The notes beneath the pieces are model-generated. The model was not told where the DNA came from. It made no database searches and worked only from the letters and a program-made list of their open reading frames with translations. A DNA stretch of 64,000 nt from Thermoplasmata archaeon (GTDB taxonomy: Archaea > Thermoplasmatota > Thermoplasmata > Lutacidiplasmatales > UBA184), in NCBI GenBank assembly GCA_021817605.1, contig JAKAUN010000008.1, positions 1 through 64,000 of the forward strand. Reading direction: 5' to 3'. How positions within the stretch are numbered: the stretch's first letter is position 1; each line of letters opens with the position of its first letter. Shown here piece by piece: positions 8,359 through 17,091 of this stretch. Made by a program: the position numbers and the translations under genes.

Positions 8359-8466
8359 CCCGGCTTAGCTCAGTGGTAGAGCGGGGGACTGTAGGTGAGA
8401 CTGCCGGCAACCCCGGCGGCCCCCGTGGACATCCTCAGGTCGCCTGTTCGAGTCAGGCAGCCGGGA
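8359..8466 (+). tRNA. trnY: tRNA-Tyr (GTA) with a 36-nt intron
   Basis: The acceptor stem CCCGGCT pairs with AGCCGGG, and C1:G72 plus discriminator A are the archaeal Tyr identity elements. The D arm is GCTC-AGTGGTA-GAGC. The anticodon stem GGGGA pairs with TCCTC, with loop C-T-GTA-G-A. The T arm is GCCTG-TTCGAGT-CAGGC. The intron is at 8395-8430, between positions 37 and 38, the canonical archaeal site; it has an internal G+C-rich hairpin compatible with the bulge-helix-bulge signal. Mature length is 72 nt. CCA is not encoded. Confidence 0.93.
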
Positions 8467-8513
8467 CTCCCTCGCCCCGTTCCGGGGAGGGCGCTCGAGG
8501 GAACGAGGGGGGA

Positions 8514-8585
8514 TGCGGTTGTCGGGATTTGAACCCGAGTAGGTAGCTTGGGAAGCTACCGTCCTAACCACTAGACCACAACCGC
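8514..8585 (-). tRNA. trnG: tRNA-Gly (CCC)
   Basis: Reading the minus strand, GCGGTTG pairs with CAACCGC. The anticodon stem GTAGC/GCTAC encloses loop TTCCCAA, giving anticodon CCC for GGG codons. The T loop is TTCAAAT. Discriminator A, no intron and no encoded CCA. Convergent with tRNA-Tyr, about 48 nt between 3' ends. Confidence 0.93.
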
Positions 8586-8637
8586 GTCCGCGCGGGCATC
8601 GACGCCCCCCGGCTCATACGGTTTTGCTGCGAGCCCC

Positions 8638-9126
8638 TCAGAGGAGTAGCCCGACCGACTCGCCCGGTATCGTGGGAGCCCCGGCGAGCAGGTCGCTGTT
8701 GGAGACCGGACCCTCGGCGGCGCGGCTGACGAAGCCGGCCCGCTGCAAGAGGCGACGCGCGCGGAGAAGGTCGCTGGTCGCGATCGCGACCAGCGGCTGG
8801 TTGCCTTCGCGGGCCACGAGGATCGCCACGCTCTGGATGTTGACCTTCTCCCGCTCGAGCACCTCGAGCACGCGCAGGAAGCTCCCCGCCCGGTCCTCGA
8901 GACGGACCGCGAGCATCTCGCGCGCTTCCGTCTCGTAGCCACCCGCCGAGAGGAGGCTTATCGCCCGGTCCGGGTCGTTCACGATGAGACGGATCCGTCC
9001 CTTCCCCGACGAGGAGTCGGCGCTGATGGCGGAGAGGTTGATCCGCGCCTTGGCAAGCGTCCGGGCGACGCCCGCGAGGGCCCCGGGACGGTTCGGCAGC
9101 GTAAGGGAGATCTCGCGCAGGGTCAT
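8638..9126 (-). CDS. Two-ACT-domain regulatory protein
   Basis: A 162-residue protein made of two tandem ACT domains, about residues 3-70 and 71-140, with typical starts EISLTLPNRPGALAGVARTL and LAVRLEDRAGSFLRVLEVL. ACT pairs bind small effectors, usually amino acids. There is no catalytic or DNA-binding domain, so it probably acts by binding a partner or as an amino-acid sensor. It diverges from the pilus operon; the intervening region has a TATA box and a near-perfect inverted repeat that could coordinate both. Confidence 0.8.
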   Translation of the reverse strand: MTLREISLTLPNRPGALAGVARTLAKARINLSAISADSSSGKGRIRLIVNDPDRAISLLSAGGYETEAREMLAVRLEDRAGSFLRVLEVLEREKVNIQSVAILVAREGNQPLVAIATSDLLRARRLLQRAGFVSRAAEGPVSNSDLLAGAPTIPGESVGLLL

Positions 9127-9150
9127 CGACCCCGGCTCAGGGGCTCGCGG

Positions 9151-9217
9151 TCTTTAGGTTCGACGCCGGCAGGCGCCGTCTCCGCGCATGTATTTATACC
9201 CGAACTCGACCTAAAGA
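9151..9217. promoter_or_regulatory. Divergent promoter with inverted repeat flanking a TATA box
   Basis: The arm TCTTTAGGTTCGA at 9151-9163 is mirrored by TCGACCTAAAGA at 9206-9217, an inverted repeat with one base missing. Between the arms, TATTTATAC (9191-9199) can serve as a TATA box for the pilus operon, and its complement GTATAAATA for the ACT-domain gene. The arrangement looks like an operator with two half-sites around the core promoter. The binding factor is unknown. Confidence 0.55.
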
Positions 9218-9256
9218 CGCTCGCTCGGGGTTCGGAGGGAGTTTCCGGGCGCGCGA

Positions 9257-10276
9257 ATGGACGAACGACGCCGAGAAAGATTGCTCCGACGCACGCTCCG
9301 CGCGAGCCGTTTCCGCCGGAACCGGCGGGGGGTCGTCGCGGTCGTCGGCTCGATGCTCTCCCTCCTGGTCTTCTTCGCCCTCTTCGGGGTGTTCATCACC
9401 CAGTACGTTCCGCTCTGGATGTCCCAGAACGAGAACCAGTACTCCAACGACGCCCAGGCGTCGCTCGAGGAGCTCAAGCAGTACGTGGACGACCAGGCGA
9501 TCTTCGGCATCCCGCACACCTACGCGGTGCCCTTCACGCTCAGCTCCCAGGGGATCCCGCTCTTCGCGCAACCGACGCAGGGATCTCTTTCCTATTTCTC
9601 GGGCGGGTGCTCTAAGGGCTTCGTACAGAACGGAAGCCCTGTCAGCCCGTCGGCATGCTCGTTCCAGAGTCTGTCGTACACCTCGGGCGTGTCGCCCCAG
9701 AACGTGACACTCTACGCCGCCACGGATTACTTGGAGATGCAACTCCCCAACCGTTACTACCCCTCCCAGAACCTCTTCTTCGAGGGAGATGCGGTCATCG
9801 TGTCGCAAGGCGGCAGCCATCAGTGGATGCTGGTCCCGCCACCGCTCAACATCTCCGTATCCCCTCCGACCGGCGCCCCTTCCAACGTCACCGTCACAAG
9901 CAGCCTCGTCTCCCTGCTCGGCTCTTCCGGCTCGTTCTCGGGCCAAGGTACCACTGACGTCTACAGCACCCTCCTATCCAACACGAACATCTCGTCCCTC
10001 CACCGCTTTGTCAGTGACAACGTATCGCTCAACTTCACCGTCACGTTCCGCGTGGGTACCCACAACCCCTGCGCGTGGTGGGCGTTCCTCAACGGCCTTG
10101 TGACCCCTGCGAGCGGGGTCACTGTGACACTCATACCGAACGTTCTCCCGGCTGCCACATCCTGCGGGAGCGCTACAGGGCCAACCACGCAGCTCATACT
10201 TGTCGTCCAGGGCGTGAGATTCGCCCAAGCCTACATCGGACAGACCCAGATCTCGGTCAATTCGGGGAGTTCGTAG
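9257..10276 (+). CDS. Type IV pilin-like membrane protein (archaeal class III signal)
   Basis: A 339-residue protein with a strongly basic N-terminus (RRNRRG at about residues 20-25), then one hydrophobic segment to about residue 55 (VVAVVGSMLSLLVFFALFGV). This fits a prepilin/flagellin-type class III signal peptide cut before the hydrophobic helix. The rest is a Ser/Thr/Asn-rich extracellular domain with N-glycosylation sequons (NVT, NIS, NVS, NFT) and a few cysteines. It is first in the operon, 2 nt before the first secretion ATPase, and is probably a pilin or pseudopilin anchoring the machine. It is longer than most archaeal major pilins, so a minor or tip role is equally possible. Confidence 0.7.
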   Translation: MDERRRERLLRRTLRASRFRRNRRGVVAVVGSMLSLLVFFALFGVFITQYVPLWMSQNENQYSNDAQASLEELKQYVDDQAIFGIPHTYAVPFTLSSQGIPLFAQPTQGSLSYFSGGCSKGFVQNGSPVSPSACSFQSLSYTSGVSPQNVTLYAATDYLEMQLPNRYYPSQNLFFEGDAVIVSQGGSHQWMLVPPPLNISVSPPTGAPSNVTVTSSLVSLLGSSGSFSGQGTTDVYSTLLSNTNISSLHRFVSDNVSLNFTVTFRVGTHNPCAWWAFLNGLVTPASGVTVTLIPNVLPAATSCGSATGPTTQLILVVQGVRFAQAYIGQTQISVNSGSS

Positions 10277-10278
10277 CG

Positions 10279-11895
10279 ATGGCGTCCACCACCATGAAGG
10301 TCCGCATCCCGCGAACTGGCCAGAACGCCTCCGGCGACGCCGCCGACCTCCCGGGCACGTTCATCACGGCGATACCCCCGACCGCGGGGCCTTCCGTCAA
10401 GGAGCTGGAGGTCCGGGCGGTCAACCCGCCGTACTCCTACGCGCGCGTCACCTACAACGAGGATACGAAGGAGTACCTCTACGACGTCATCGAGCCGCAG
10501 CTCTCCTCGCACGAGAAGCACTTGGTCGAGCACATCAAGGGGACGCTCACCAAGATCATCGGCTCCGACATCGTCAGCCTCTCCTCGGCCGACAAGCGCA
10601 CCTACCTTCGTGGCGAGGCGGAGAACTACTTCCGCTCCCGAGGGATCACGCTGAGCCCGCTCTCCCTCGAGCGGATCATCTACTACGTCCTCCGCGACTT
10701 CGTCGGCTACGGCTCTATCGACTCACTCATCCTCGACCCCGATGTCGAGGACATCTCCTGCGACGGGGTCGGGGTCCCGATCTTCGTCTTCCACTCCAAG
10801 TTCGAATCGGTGAAGACGAGCGTCGTGTTCCAGGAGGAGGACTCCCTCAACTCGTTCATCGTCATGCTCGGCCAGCGGTGCGGCAAGGCGGTGAGCGTTT
10901 CCTCGCCCATCCTGGACGGGACGACCCCGGAGGGCCACCGCGTCCAGGCAACCTACTCGCGCGAGGTGACCACCCGCGGAGCGAGCTTCACCATCCGCCG
11001 CTTCAAGGAGCGGCCGTTCACCCCGGTAGACCTCGTCCAGATGGGGAGCGCGAGCGACGAGATGGTCGCCTACTTCTGGCTCGCGGCCGAGCAAGGGGAG
11101 TCGCTCATCATCTGCGGCGGGCCGGCGGCGGGCAAGACCAGCACGCTCAACGCCATTGCCCTGTTCATCCCGCCGACCTCGAAAATCGTCTCGATCGAGG
11201 ACACGCGCGAGGTGAACCTCCCGCACGAGAACTGGATCCCCGGCGCGACGCGCAGCGGCTCCGGGGACCGCGGGTCCGACGGGAAGGCCGCCGGGGAGGT
11301 CGACATGTTCGACCTGGTACGCGCCGCGCTCCGGCAGCGTCCGAACTACATCATTGTCGGAGAGGTCCGGGGCAAGGAGACCTACACGATGTTCCAAGCG
11401 ATGGCGACCGGCCACACGACCTATTCGACGATGCACGCCGACAGCGTGAAGTCGATGGTCAACCGCCTGGAGAACCCGCCGATCAACACGCCGCGCATCC
11501 TTCTCTCCGCGCTCAACAACGTCGTCATCCAGATCCAGACACGGACCGAGAAGGGGGTCGTCCGGCGGCTCAAGCAGGTGCTGGAGATCGTCGGGTTCGA
11601 GCCCGAGACGAACGAGCTCATCACCAACACCGTCTACGAGTGGGACCCGGCGAACGACTCGTTCGTGTTCAAGGGCCACTCCTTCCTCTTTGACAAGATC
11701 ATGGAGCTGCGGAACTACACCGCCGAGGAGATGGACTCCGAGTTCAAGCGGCGGACCGAAGTGATCCGCTACCTGGTCGAGCACAAGATCAACGACTACC
11801 GCCAGCTCTGGCAGACGATCGCCCAGTACTACAAGGACCCGAACGAGGTCTTTGCCCGCGTCCACCTCCAAGGCGCGCCGGAGGGAGGGGCTTAG
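10279..11895 (+). CDS. Type IV pilus/archaellum-type secretion ATPase (first copy)
   Basis: A 538-residue ATPase of the GspE/FlaI/TadA superfamily that powers pilus assembly from the inner face of the membrane. The Walker A loop GGPAAGKTSTLN is near residues 280-291, the Asp box IVSIEDTREVNLPHENW near 305, Walker B IIVGEVRGKE near 357, and the His box TYSTMHADS near 383. The N-terminal domain begins around RAVNPPYSYARVTY. The ATG at 10279 is 2 nt after the pilin stop. A second, divergent copy lies four genes downstream. Both copies keep all catalytic motifs. Confidence 0.9.
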   Translation: MASTTMKVRIPRTGQNASGDAADLPGTFITAIPPTAGPSVKELEVRAVNPPYSYARVTYNEDTKEYLYDVIEPQLSSHEKHLVEHIKGTLTKIIGSDIVSLSSADKRTYLRGEAENYFRSRGITLSPLSLERIIYYVLRDFVGYGSIDSLILDPDVEDISCDGVGVPIFVFHSKFESVKTSVVFQEEDSLNSFIVMLGQRCGKAVSVSSPILDGTTPEGHRVQATYSREVTTRGASFTIRRFKERPFTPVDLVQMGSASDEMVAYFWLAAEQGESLIICGGPAAGKTSTLNAIALFIPPTSKIVSIEDTREVNLPHENWIPGATRSGSGDRGSDGKAAGEVDMFDLVRAALRQRPNYIIVGEVRGKETYTMFQAMATGHTTYSTMHADSVKSMVNRLENPPINTPRILLSALNNVVIQIQTRTEKGVVRRLKQVLEIVGFEPETNELITNTVYEWDPANDSFVFKGHSFLFDKIMELRNYTAEEMDSEFKRRTEVIRYLVEHKINDYRQLWQTIAQYYKDPNEVFARVHLQGAPEGGA

Positions 11896-11901
11896 CCGTC
11901 G

Positions 11902-12867
11902 ATGGCCGCGACCTCCAACCTGAGCGTGGGAAGCGCGCGTGCGGGCACGGCCCGCCCGGTCCGCCTCAAGCGGGGCGAGCAGCCGGCGCCGTCGACCATC
12001 TCCGGCTTCCAGCGGTGGGCCTGGCGGACCTTCGGGGCCCGCGCGGGCGCGCGCGCGCCGGACCCTGTCCTCGAGGAGAACCTCGTCAAGGCGCACATGC
12101 GCGTGCGCGCCGACGAGTACCTCGCCAGCGTCCTCGCGACCACCGTGGTGGTAGGCATCGCGACCGCCGTCGTCGGCGTGGGCCTCGGCATCTTCCTGCT
12201 GCTGAGGGGCATCGCGATCCTGGGAGTTCCGCTGTTCTTCCTCCCGGTCGTCGGAGTTCTCGGCACCTACTTCGGCATGCTGTCCACGCCGGGCTCCCGG
12301 GCAAAGGACCGGGGCCGCAAGATCGACCGGCGGATCGGCCCGTCGATGAGCTTCATCTCGGCGATGAGTTCGGCGGACGTCAACGTCGATCAGATCTTCA
12401 AGGAGCTCGGCCGCCAGAAGATCTACGGTGAGGTCGCCGAGGAGGCGGCCTGGATCACGCGGGACACCGAGCTTTTGGGTCTCGACATCCTCTCGGCGAT
12501 CCGGGTCGGGGCCCAGAGGACCCCCTCCAAGAAGTTCCAGGACTTCCTTCAGGGCGTCGTCACCACCGCGACCAGCGGAGGGCTGCTCAAGCCGTACTTC
12601 CTGCTCAAGGCCGAGCAGTTCGAGCGCGAGCACAAGCTCGAGACCCAGCAGCGCGTGGAGACGATGGGGCTGCTCGCCGAGACGTTCGTGACGGTCGTCG
12701 TCGCCTTCCCGCTCTTCCTCGTGATCGTGATCGCCATCTTCGCGATCATCGGCGGTGGTGGCTCGTTCATGATCGATGTCCTCTGGGGGATCGTCGGCGG
12801 GATGATCCCGATCTCTCAGGTCGGGTTCATTTTCTTCATGTATTCGCTCGCACAGGAGATGGTGTAA
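11902..12867 (+). CDS. Archaeal TadB/TadC/FlaJ-type platform protein, copy 1
   Basis: A 321-residue polytopic protein of the type II secretion F family, the membrane platform on which the ATPase acts. Hydrophobic pairs occur near residues 75-125 (VLATTVVVGIATAVVGVG and later ILGVPLFFLPVVGVLG) and 260-318 (FVTVVVAFPLFLVIVIAIF and IPISQVGFIFFMYSLA), flanking a cytoplasmic helical domain with FISAMSSADVNVDQIF. The first 60 residues are basic and low-complexity. It is adjacent to a second F-domain gene, so the platform is probably two different subunits, as TadB/TadC in Tad pili. Confidence 0.85.
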   Translation: MAATSNLSVGSARAGTARPVRLKRGEQPAPSTISGFQRWAWRTFGARAGARAPDPVLEENLVKAHMRVRADEYLASVLATTVVVGIATAVVGVGLGIFLLLRGIAILGVPLFFLPVVGVLGTYFGMLSTPGSRAKDRGRKIDRRIGPSMSFISAMSSADVNVDQIFKELGRQKIYGEVAEEAAWITRDTELLGLDILSAIRVGAQRTPSKKFQDFLQGVVTTATSGGLLKPYFLLKAEQFEREHKLETQQRVETMGLLAETFVTVVVAFPLFLVIVIAIFAIIGGGGSFMIDVLWGIVGGMIPISQVGFIFFMYSLAQEMV

Positions 12868-12869
12868 CG

Positions 12870-13838
12870 ATGGCCGTCGCGGAGGCCCCGACCTCCATAC
12901 GCCGCATGAAGGCGGTCGCCCCGGTGACCGCCACCCGCTCCGAGGGACTCGGCCGCGAGATGCTGCTCCTGCTGGTCGGAGGGGTCGTCGCCATGATGTT
13001 CTTCATCCTCGCGGCGCTCAACGCGGTCGGCGCAGTGAACATCCTTTTGCGGCCGGGCGAGAGCACCGGGGCCAACCCGGCGATCGACTTCGCCGTGATC
13101 GGCCTTCTCTGCCTGATCGCCCCCTACGGCTTCGCGATGACGGCCAAGCAGCGCCGCATCGCGAGGATCGAGGACCGGCTTCCCGACTTCCTGCGCGATG
13201 TTGCCGAGGCCGGCCGCTTCGGCATGACCTTGCCGGACGCCATCGTGGTCGCGAGCACAGGCCGCTACGGCCTCCTCACCGAGGAGATCAAGAAGATGGC
13301 GAGCCAGATCGAGTGGGGCGTGCCGGTCGCCACCGCGCTGCGCCTCTTCGGCGAGCGCGTGCCGACGCCGCTCACCCAGCGGGTCGTCTCGATCATCACG
13401 CGGGCGAACGAGGCGGGAGGCAACGTCGCCGACGTGCTCTCGATGGTCGCGCACGACACCCGTGAGGCCCAGCTCTCCGAGCAGTCGCGCCGGATCTCGA
13501 TGCTCACCTACGTGACGGTCATCTACATCGCGTTCTTCGTCTTCCTCGTCACGATCTACATCATGGCGGCGATCTTCCTGCCGCAGATGATCACCGCAGG
13601 CCTCGGGGTCCAGCAATCCACGCTGGGTTCCGGCGGCGGGGTCGCTCTCCAGTTCGAATTCGTCCCGGTCCTCTTCCTCGCGTTCTTGGTCGCCGTCATC
13701 GTCCACGCGGTCGGGGACGGCATCATGGCCGGTGTCCTCTACAACGGACGGTTCGCCGAGGGCCTCCAGCACGCGACCGTCATGCTCGCGGTCGGCTGGC
13801 TGATGATGCGCTTCGTCGTCCCGATCCTGGTGGTCTGA
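12870..13838 (+). CDS. Archaeal TadB/TadC/FlaJ-type platform protein, copy 2
   Basis: A 322-residue T2SS-F family membrane protein starting 2 nt after copy 1. Membrane segments are near residues 31-52 (MLLLLVGGVVAMMFFILAAL), 70-90, 214-240 (YVTVIYIAFFVFLVTIYIM) and 265-320. The conserved helical domain contains RIEDRLPDFLRDVAEAGRFG and ANEAGGNVADVLSMVAHDT, typical of the family. It likely pairs with copy 1 as a heteromeric platform. Tight spacing on both sides supports one transcript with the two ATPases. Confidence 0.85.
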   Translation: MAVAEAPTSIRRMKAVAPVTATRSEGLGREMLLLLVGGVVAMMFFILAALNAVGAVNILLRPGESTGANPAIDFAVIGLLCLIAPYGFAMTAKQRRIARIEDRLPDFLRDVAEAGRFGMTLPDAIVVASTGRYGLLTEEIKKMASQIEWGVPVATALRLFGERVPTPLTQRVVSIITRANEAGGNVADVLSMVAHDTREAQLSEQSRRISMLTYVTVIYIAFFVFLVTIYIMAAIFLPQMITAGLGVQQSTLGSGGGVALQFEFVPVLFLAFLVAVIVHAVGDGIMAGVLYNGRFAEGLQHATVMLAVGWLMMRFVVPILVV

Positions 13839-13853
13839 AGGGAGGTTCACTCG

Positions 13854-15593
13854 ATGGCAAGCGCAACACCGAAGCCCCGCGAGAGCGACGAGGAAGCGCT
13901 GCGGCCCCGCCCGCGGGGCACCTCCTTCTCACCGTGGCTGCGCATGGGCGCGGTCCTGCGCCGGGGTCTCGAGGACCCGCGGCCGGTCAAGCTCGCGCGC
14001 CTCGGAGTCTCCGGCCAGGGCTCGCAGACGGACATTACGCCCGTCCCTCCGCTCAACGATCCCGCGCTCAAGGAGCTCGACCTTGTGCCGATCGTCCCCG
14101 GCGTCTCCTACGTCCGCGTAACCTTCCACACCCAGCGCAACGAATACCTCTACGAGGTGATCGAGCCACCCCTTTCGCCGATCGAGAAGGACCTCGCCGA
14201 GCGCCTGCGCACGACCCTCGTCGCCGACTTCGAGCCTCTTCCCGAGCACGACCCCGAGACCAAGTCGAACGAGATGCGGCGAATGGTCGATGACAAGCTC
14301 AAGGAGTGGCAGGTCTTCCCGGGCCCGACCACCAAGGGCCGCATCCTCTACTACCTCGACCGCGACTTCATCGGTTACGGGATCGTCGAAGTCCCGATGA
14401 CCGACGCCGAGGTCGAGGACATCTCGTGCGACGGGGTCGGCATCCCGCTCTACATCTACCACCGCAAGTTCGGCTCGATCCGCTCGAACCTCAAGTTCAC
14501 GAGCGCCAAGGAGCTCGACGACTACGTCGTCTGGCTCGCCCAGCGCTCGGGCAAGCACATCTCGGTGGCGAACCCGATCCTGGACGCCACGGTCCCGGAC
14601 GGCTCGCGCCTTCAGGCGACGCTGGGCACGCACGTGACCAAGCGGGGCAGCTCGTTCACGATCCGGCGGTTCCGTGACAACCCGTTCACGCCGGTCGACC
14701 TGCTCAAGTTCAAGACGATGAGCCCGGAGATGATGGCCTACCTCTGGATCGCCATCGAATCCGGCCAGTCGATGATGGTCTGCGGAGGCACGGCGAGCGG
14801 CAAGACCACGACGCTCAACGCGACGCTCCTGTTCATCCCGCCGCAGATGAAGATCGTCTCCATCGAGGACACGCGAGAGCTCAACCTCCCGCACGAGAAC
14901 TGGGTCCCGTCGCTCACGCGCGCCGGCTTCGGCGCGAAGAACGTGGCGAGCGGGAAGGCCCCCGGGGAGATCGACATGTTCGACCTCCTCGCGGCGGCTC
15001 TCCGCCAGCGGCCCCAGTACCTGATGGTCGGAGAGGTCCGTGGCGCCGAGGCGTTCATCGTCTTCCAGGCGATGGCCACCGGCAAGACCTGCTACACGAC
15101 CTTCCACGCGGAGAGCGTGAGCGCGATGGTCCACCGGATGGAGAACCCTCCGATCACGCTCCCCCGCTCGCTCGTCTCGGCGCTCAACCTTGTCCTCCTC
15201 CAGCGCCAGGTCAAGGTCGGAGGCAAGATGACCCGACGCGTCCAGTCGCTCACCGAGATCGTCGGACTCGACCCCGAGACCAACGAGCTCATCACCAACT
15301 CGGTCTACTCGTGGAACCCGGCGGACGACACGTTCCTGTTCTCGGGCCACTCCTACGTCTACGAGCGGGTCGCGCTGATGCGCAACTGGACGATGAAGGA
15401 GATGGAGAAGGAGGTCCGCAACCGCGTCGAGATGCTGGACGCGATGATGGCGCGGGACGCGCGCGCCACCCGACAGAAGCCCTACACCCACCGGGACGTG
15501 GGGCAGATGGTCGCCTACTACTACAAGGAGCCGGAGAAGGCTCTCGCCGAGGCGAGGGCCGAGCTCGCCCGGAACCGTTCCGCCGGGGGCTAG
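13854..15593 (+). CDS. Type IV pilus/archaellum-type secretion ATPase (second copy)
   Basis: A 579-residue paralogue of the ATPase at 10.3 kb. It has Walker A GGTASGKTTTLN near residue 312, Asp box IEDTRELNLPHENWVP, Walker B LMVGEVRGAE near 390 and His box CYTTFHAES. The N-terminal extension of about 60 residues before FVxxYVRVTFH-like sequence differs from the first copy. It starts 15 nt after the second platform gene with the Shine-Dalgarno-like GGGAGGTT. Having two complete ATPases in one pilus operon suggests separate functions, for example two stages of assembly or assembly and disassembly; the sequence alone does not say which. Confidence 0.9.
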   Translation: MASATPKPRESDEEALRPRPRGTSFSPWLRMGAVLRRGLEDPRPVKLARLGVSGQGSQTDITPVPPLNDPALKELDLVPIVPGVSYVRVTFHTQRNEYLYEVIEPPLSPIEKDLAERLRTTLVADFEPLPEHDPETKSNEMRRMVDDKLKEWQVFPGPTTKGRILYYLDRDFIGYGIVEVPMTDAEVEDISCDGVGIPLYIYHRKFGSIRSNLKFTSAKELDDYVVWLAQRSGKHISVANPILDATVPDGSRLQATLGTHVTKRGSSFTIRRFRDNPFTPVDLLKFKTMSPEMMAYLWIAIESGQSMMVCGGTASGKTTTLNATLLFIPPQMKIVSIEDTRELNLPHENWVPSLTRAGFGAKNVASGKAPGEIDMFDLLAAALRQRPQYLMVGEVRGAEAFIVFQAMATGKTCYTTFHAESVSAMVHRMENPPITLPRSLVSALNLVLLQRQVKVGGKMTRRVQSLTEIVGLDPETNELITNSVYSWNPADDTFLFSGHSYVYERVALMRNWTMKEMEKEVRNRVEMLDAMMARDARATRQKPYTHRDVGQMVAYYYKEPEKALAEARAELARNRSAGG

Positions 15594-15714
15594 CGCGCCG
15601 GAGCGCGGCCGGCCCGCCCGCGGGGGGCGTTCCACGAGCGCAGGACCGTTCGCCCGCCTTCCGCTCCCCGGACGACGCTCGGTCGTCCTGTGGAACGAGG
15701 ACGCCGTCGAGCGG

Positions 15715-16590
15715 ATGGCCTCGCGGGTCCGCGAGGCGTCGGTCGTCGTCACGAGCCCGCCGTACAACCGCGGGGTCGCCTACCACCGCTACTCGGACCG
15801 ACGGCCCCGGACGGAGTACCTTGCCTGGATCGGGAGGCTCGGCCAAGAGGTCCGGACGGTCCTCTCCGAGACGGGCTCCTTCTTCCTCAACGTCGGCGGC
15901 TCGCCGAAGGACCCGTGGCTCCCGTGGGATGTCGCCCGAGAGATCGGGCAGAGCTTCGTCCTGCAGAACGTGATCCACTGGGTGAAGTCGATCGCCATCG
16001 ACCGGCGCTCCGTGGGCTCGGCCGTCGGCCTCGAGAGGGACCTGGCGCTCGGCCACTACAAGCCGCTGGTCTCCCGCCGCTACGTGCACAACGCCCACGA
16101 GTACGTCTTCCACTTCACCCACCGGGGGGACGTGCCGATCGACCGTCTCGCGCTCGGCGTGCCCTACCAGGACCGCTCCAACGTGGGCCGCTGGCGGCGC
16201 CCCGCCGCGGAGCTGAGGTGTCGGGGCAACACCTGGTTCCTGCCCTACCCCACGATCCAGTCCCGCGAGCGCGATCGGCCCCATCCGGCCTCGTTCCCCC
16301 CCGAGCTCGCCGAGTGGTGCCTCAAGCTCCACGGCCGTTCGCGGCTCGGCGTGGTGCTCGACCCGTTCGTGGGGATCGGAGCGAGCGCCCTCGCCGCGGT
16401 CCGCCTGGGAGCGGGGTTCGTCGGCTTCGACGTCGACGCGAGCTATCTCGCCGTTGCGGTCGAGCGGCTGAAAGCCGAGCTTGCCGGCGCGGGCCGCTCG
16501 GCCCCCAGGGACAGGGGAGGGCTCCTCCCCGGTGGTCCGGGCCGTCTGACACCCCTCTCGAACGGAGAGGGCCGGATCCCTCGCGACTAG
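15715..16590 (+). CDS. Orphan DNA methyltransferase, beta class (probably N4-cytosine)
   Basis: At least 291 residues. The catalytic motif IV TSPPYN comes near the N-terminus and the SAM-binding motif I DPFVGIGASA near residue 218, the beta-class order; SPPY usually marks N4-cytosine methylation. The fold visibly starts about 10 residues before the ATG (VVLWNEDAVER), but no ATG, GTG or TTG lies in frame between the upstream ATPase stop and 15715. A CTG at 15688 is possible, so the true start is uncertain. No restriction nuclease is adjacent. It follows the pilus operon by about 120 nt on the same strand and its stop overlaps the convergent coiled-coil gene by 4 nt. Confidence 0.85.
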   Translation: MASRVREASVVVTSPPYNRGVAYHRYSDRRPRTEYLAWIGRLGQEVRTVLSETGSFFLNVGGSPKDPWLPWDVAREIGQSFVLQNVIHWVKSIAIDRRSVGSAVGLERDLALGHYKPLVSRRYVHNAHEYVFHFTHRGDVPIDRLALGVPYQDRSNVGRWRRPAAELRCRGNTWFLPYPTIQSRERDRPHPASFPPELAEWCLKLHGRSRLGVVLDPFVGIGASALAAVRLGAGFVGFDVDASYLAVAVERLKAELAGAGRSAPRDRGGLLPGGPGRLTPLSNGEGRIPRD

Positions 16591-17030
16591 CCCGTCTCGT
16601 CCTTGGGGGGCTCGGAGTCGCTCTCGGTCGAAGGGGCAGACCACGAGCGCATCGGGGTGCGTCGCACGCCGGCGGCGGCGGCGAAGGCGTTCTTGGTCCC
16701 TTCCTTCGCACGGTGGCCGGCCTCGACCACGGCGTCGCGGGCCACGCCGGCCGCTCGGGCCGTTCCGGAGCCGAGGGCGACCCCGGCGTCAGCGAGGCGG
16801 TGCGGGAGCCTTCGGATCTCCTCGTCCATCGCCCGCCCGACGCTCGCGAACTCGCTCTGGATGTCCGCGGCGAGGTCGCGCGCGTCCCGGGCCGCTGCGG
16901 TGCCGAACCGCTCGATCTTCCGGTCGAGGTCGGAGAATTCCATGGCGAAGTCGCGTCCGAGCCCCGACGCCGCCTTGCGCATCTCGGTAAGGTGGTGTCG
17001 GAACTGGGCCTCCTGGTCGCTGTCGCCCAT
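16587..17030 (-). CDS. Small helical hypothetical protein
   Basis: 147 residues, unrecognised. It is predicted almost fully helical, with charged heptad-like stretches (HHLTEMRKAASGLGRD, FSDLDRKIERFG) followed by an Ala/Gly-rich part and an acidic C-terminus. It lacks a signal peptide, clear membrane span or cysteines. The composition resembles small apolipoprotein- or LEA-like stress proteins, but I make no functional call. A TATA-like GCTTATCT lies about 35 nt upstream of the ATG. Convergent overlap of 4 nt with the methyltransferase. Confidence 0.6.
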   Translation of the reverse strand: MGDSDQEAQFRHHLTEMRKAASGLGRDFAMEFSDLDRKIERFGTAAARDARDLAADIQSEFASVGRAMDEEIRRLPHRLADAGVALGSGTARAAGVARDAVVEAGHRAKEGTKNAFAAAAGVRRTPMRSWSAPSTESDSEPPKDETG

Positions 17031-17091
17031 CGTCGCCTCGCCCTCGGTACGCGGCGTTCGTCAGATAAGCCTTGATGGCCAGCGGAAGCCG

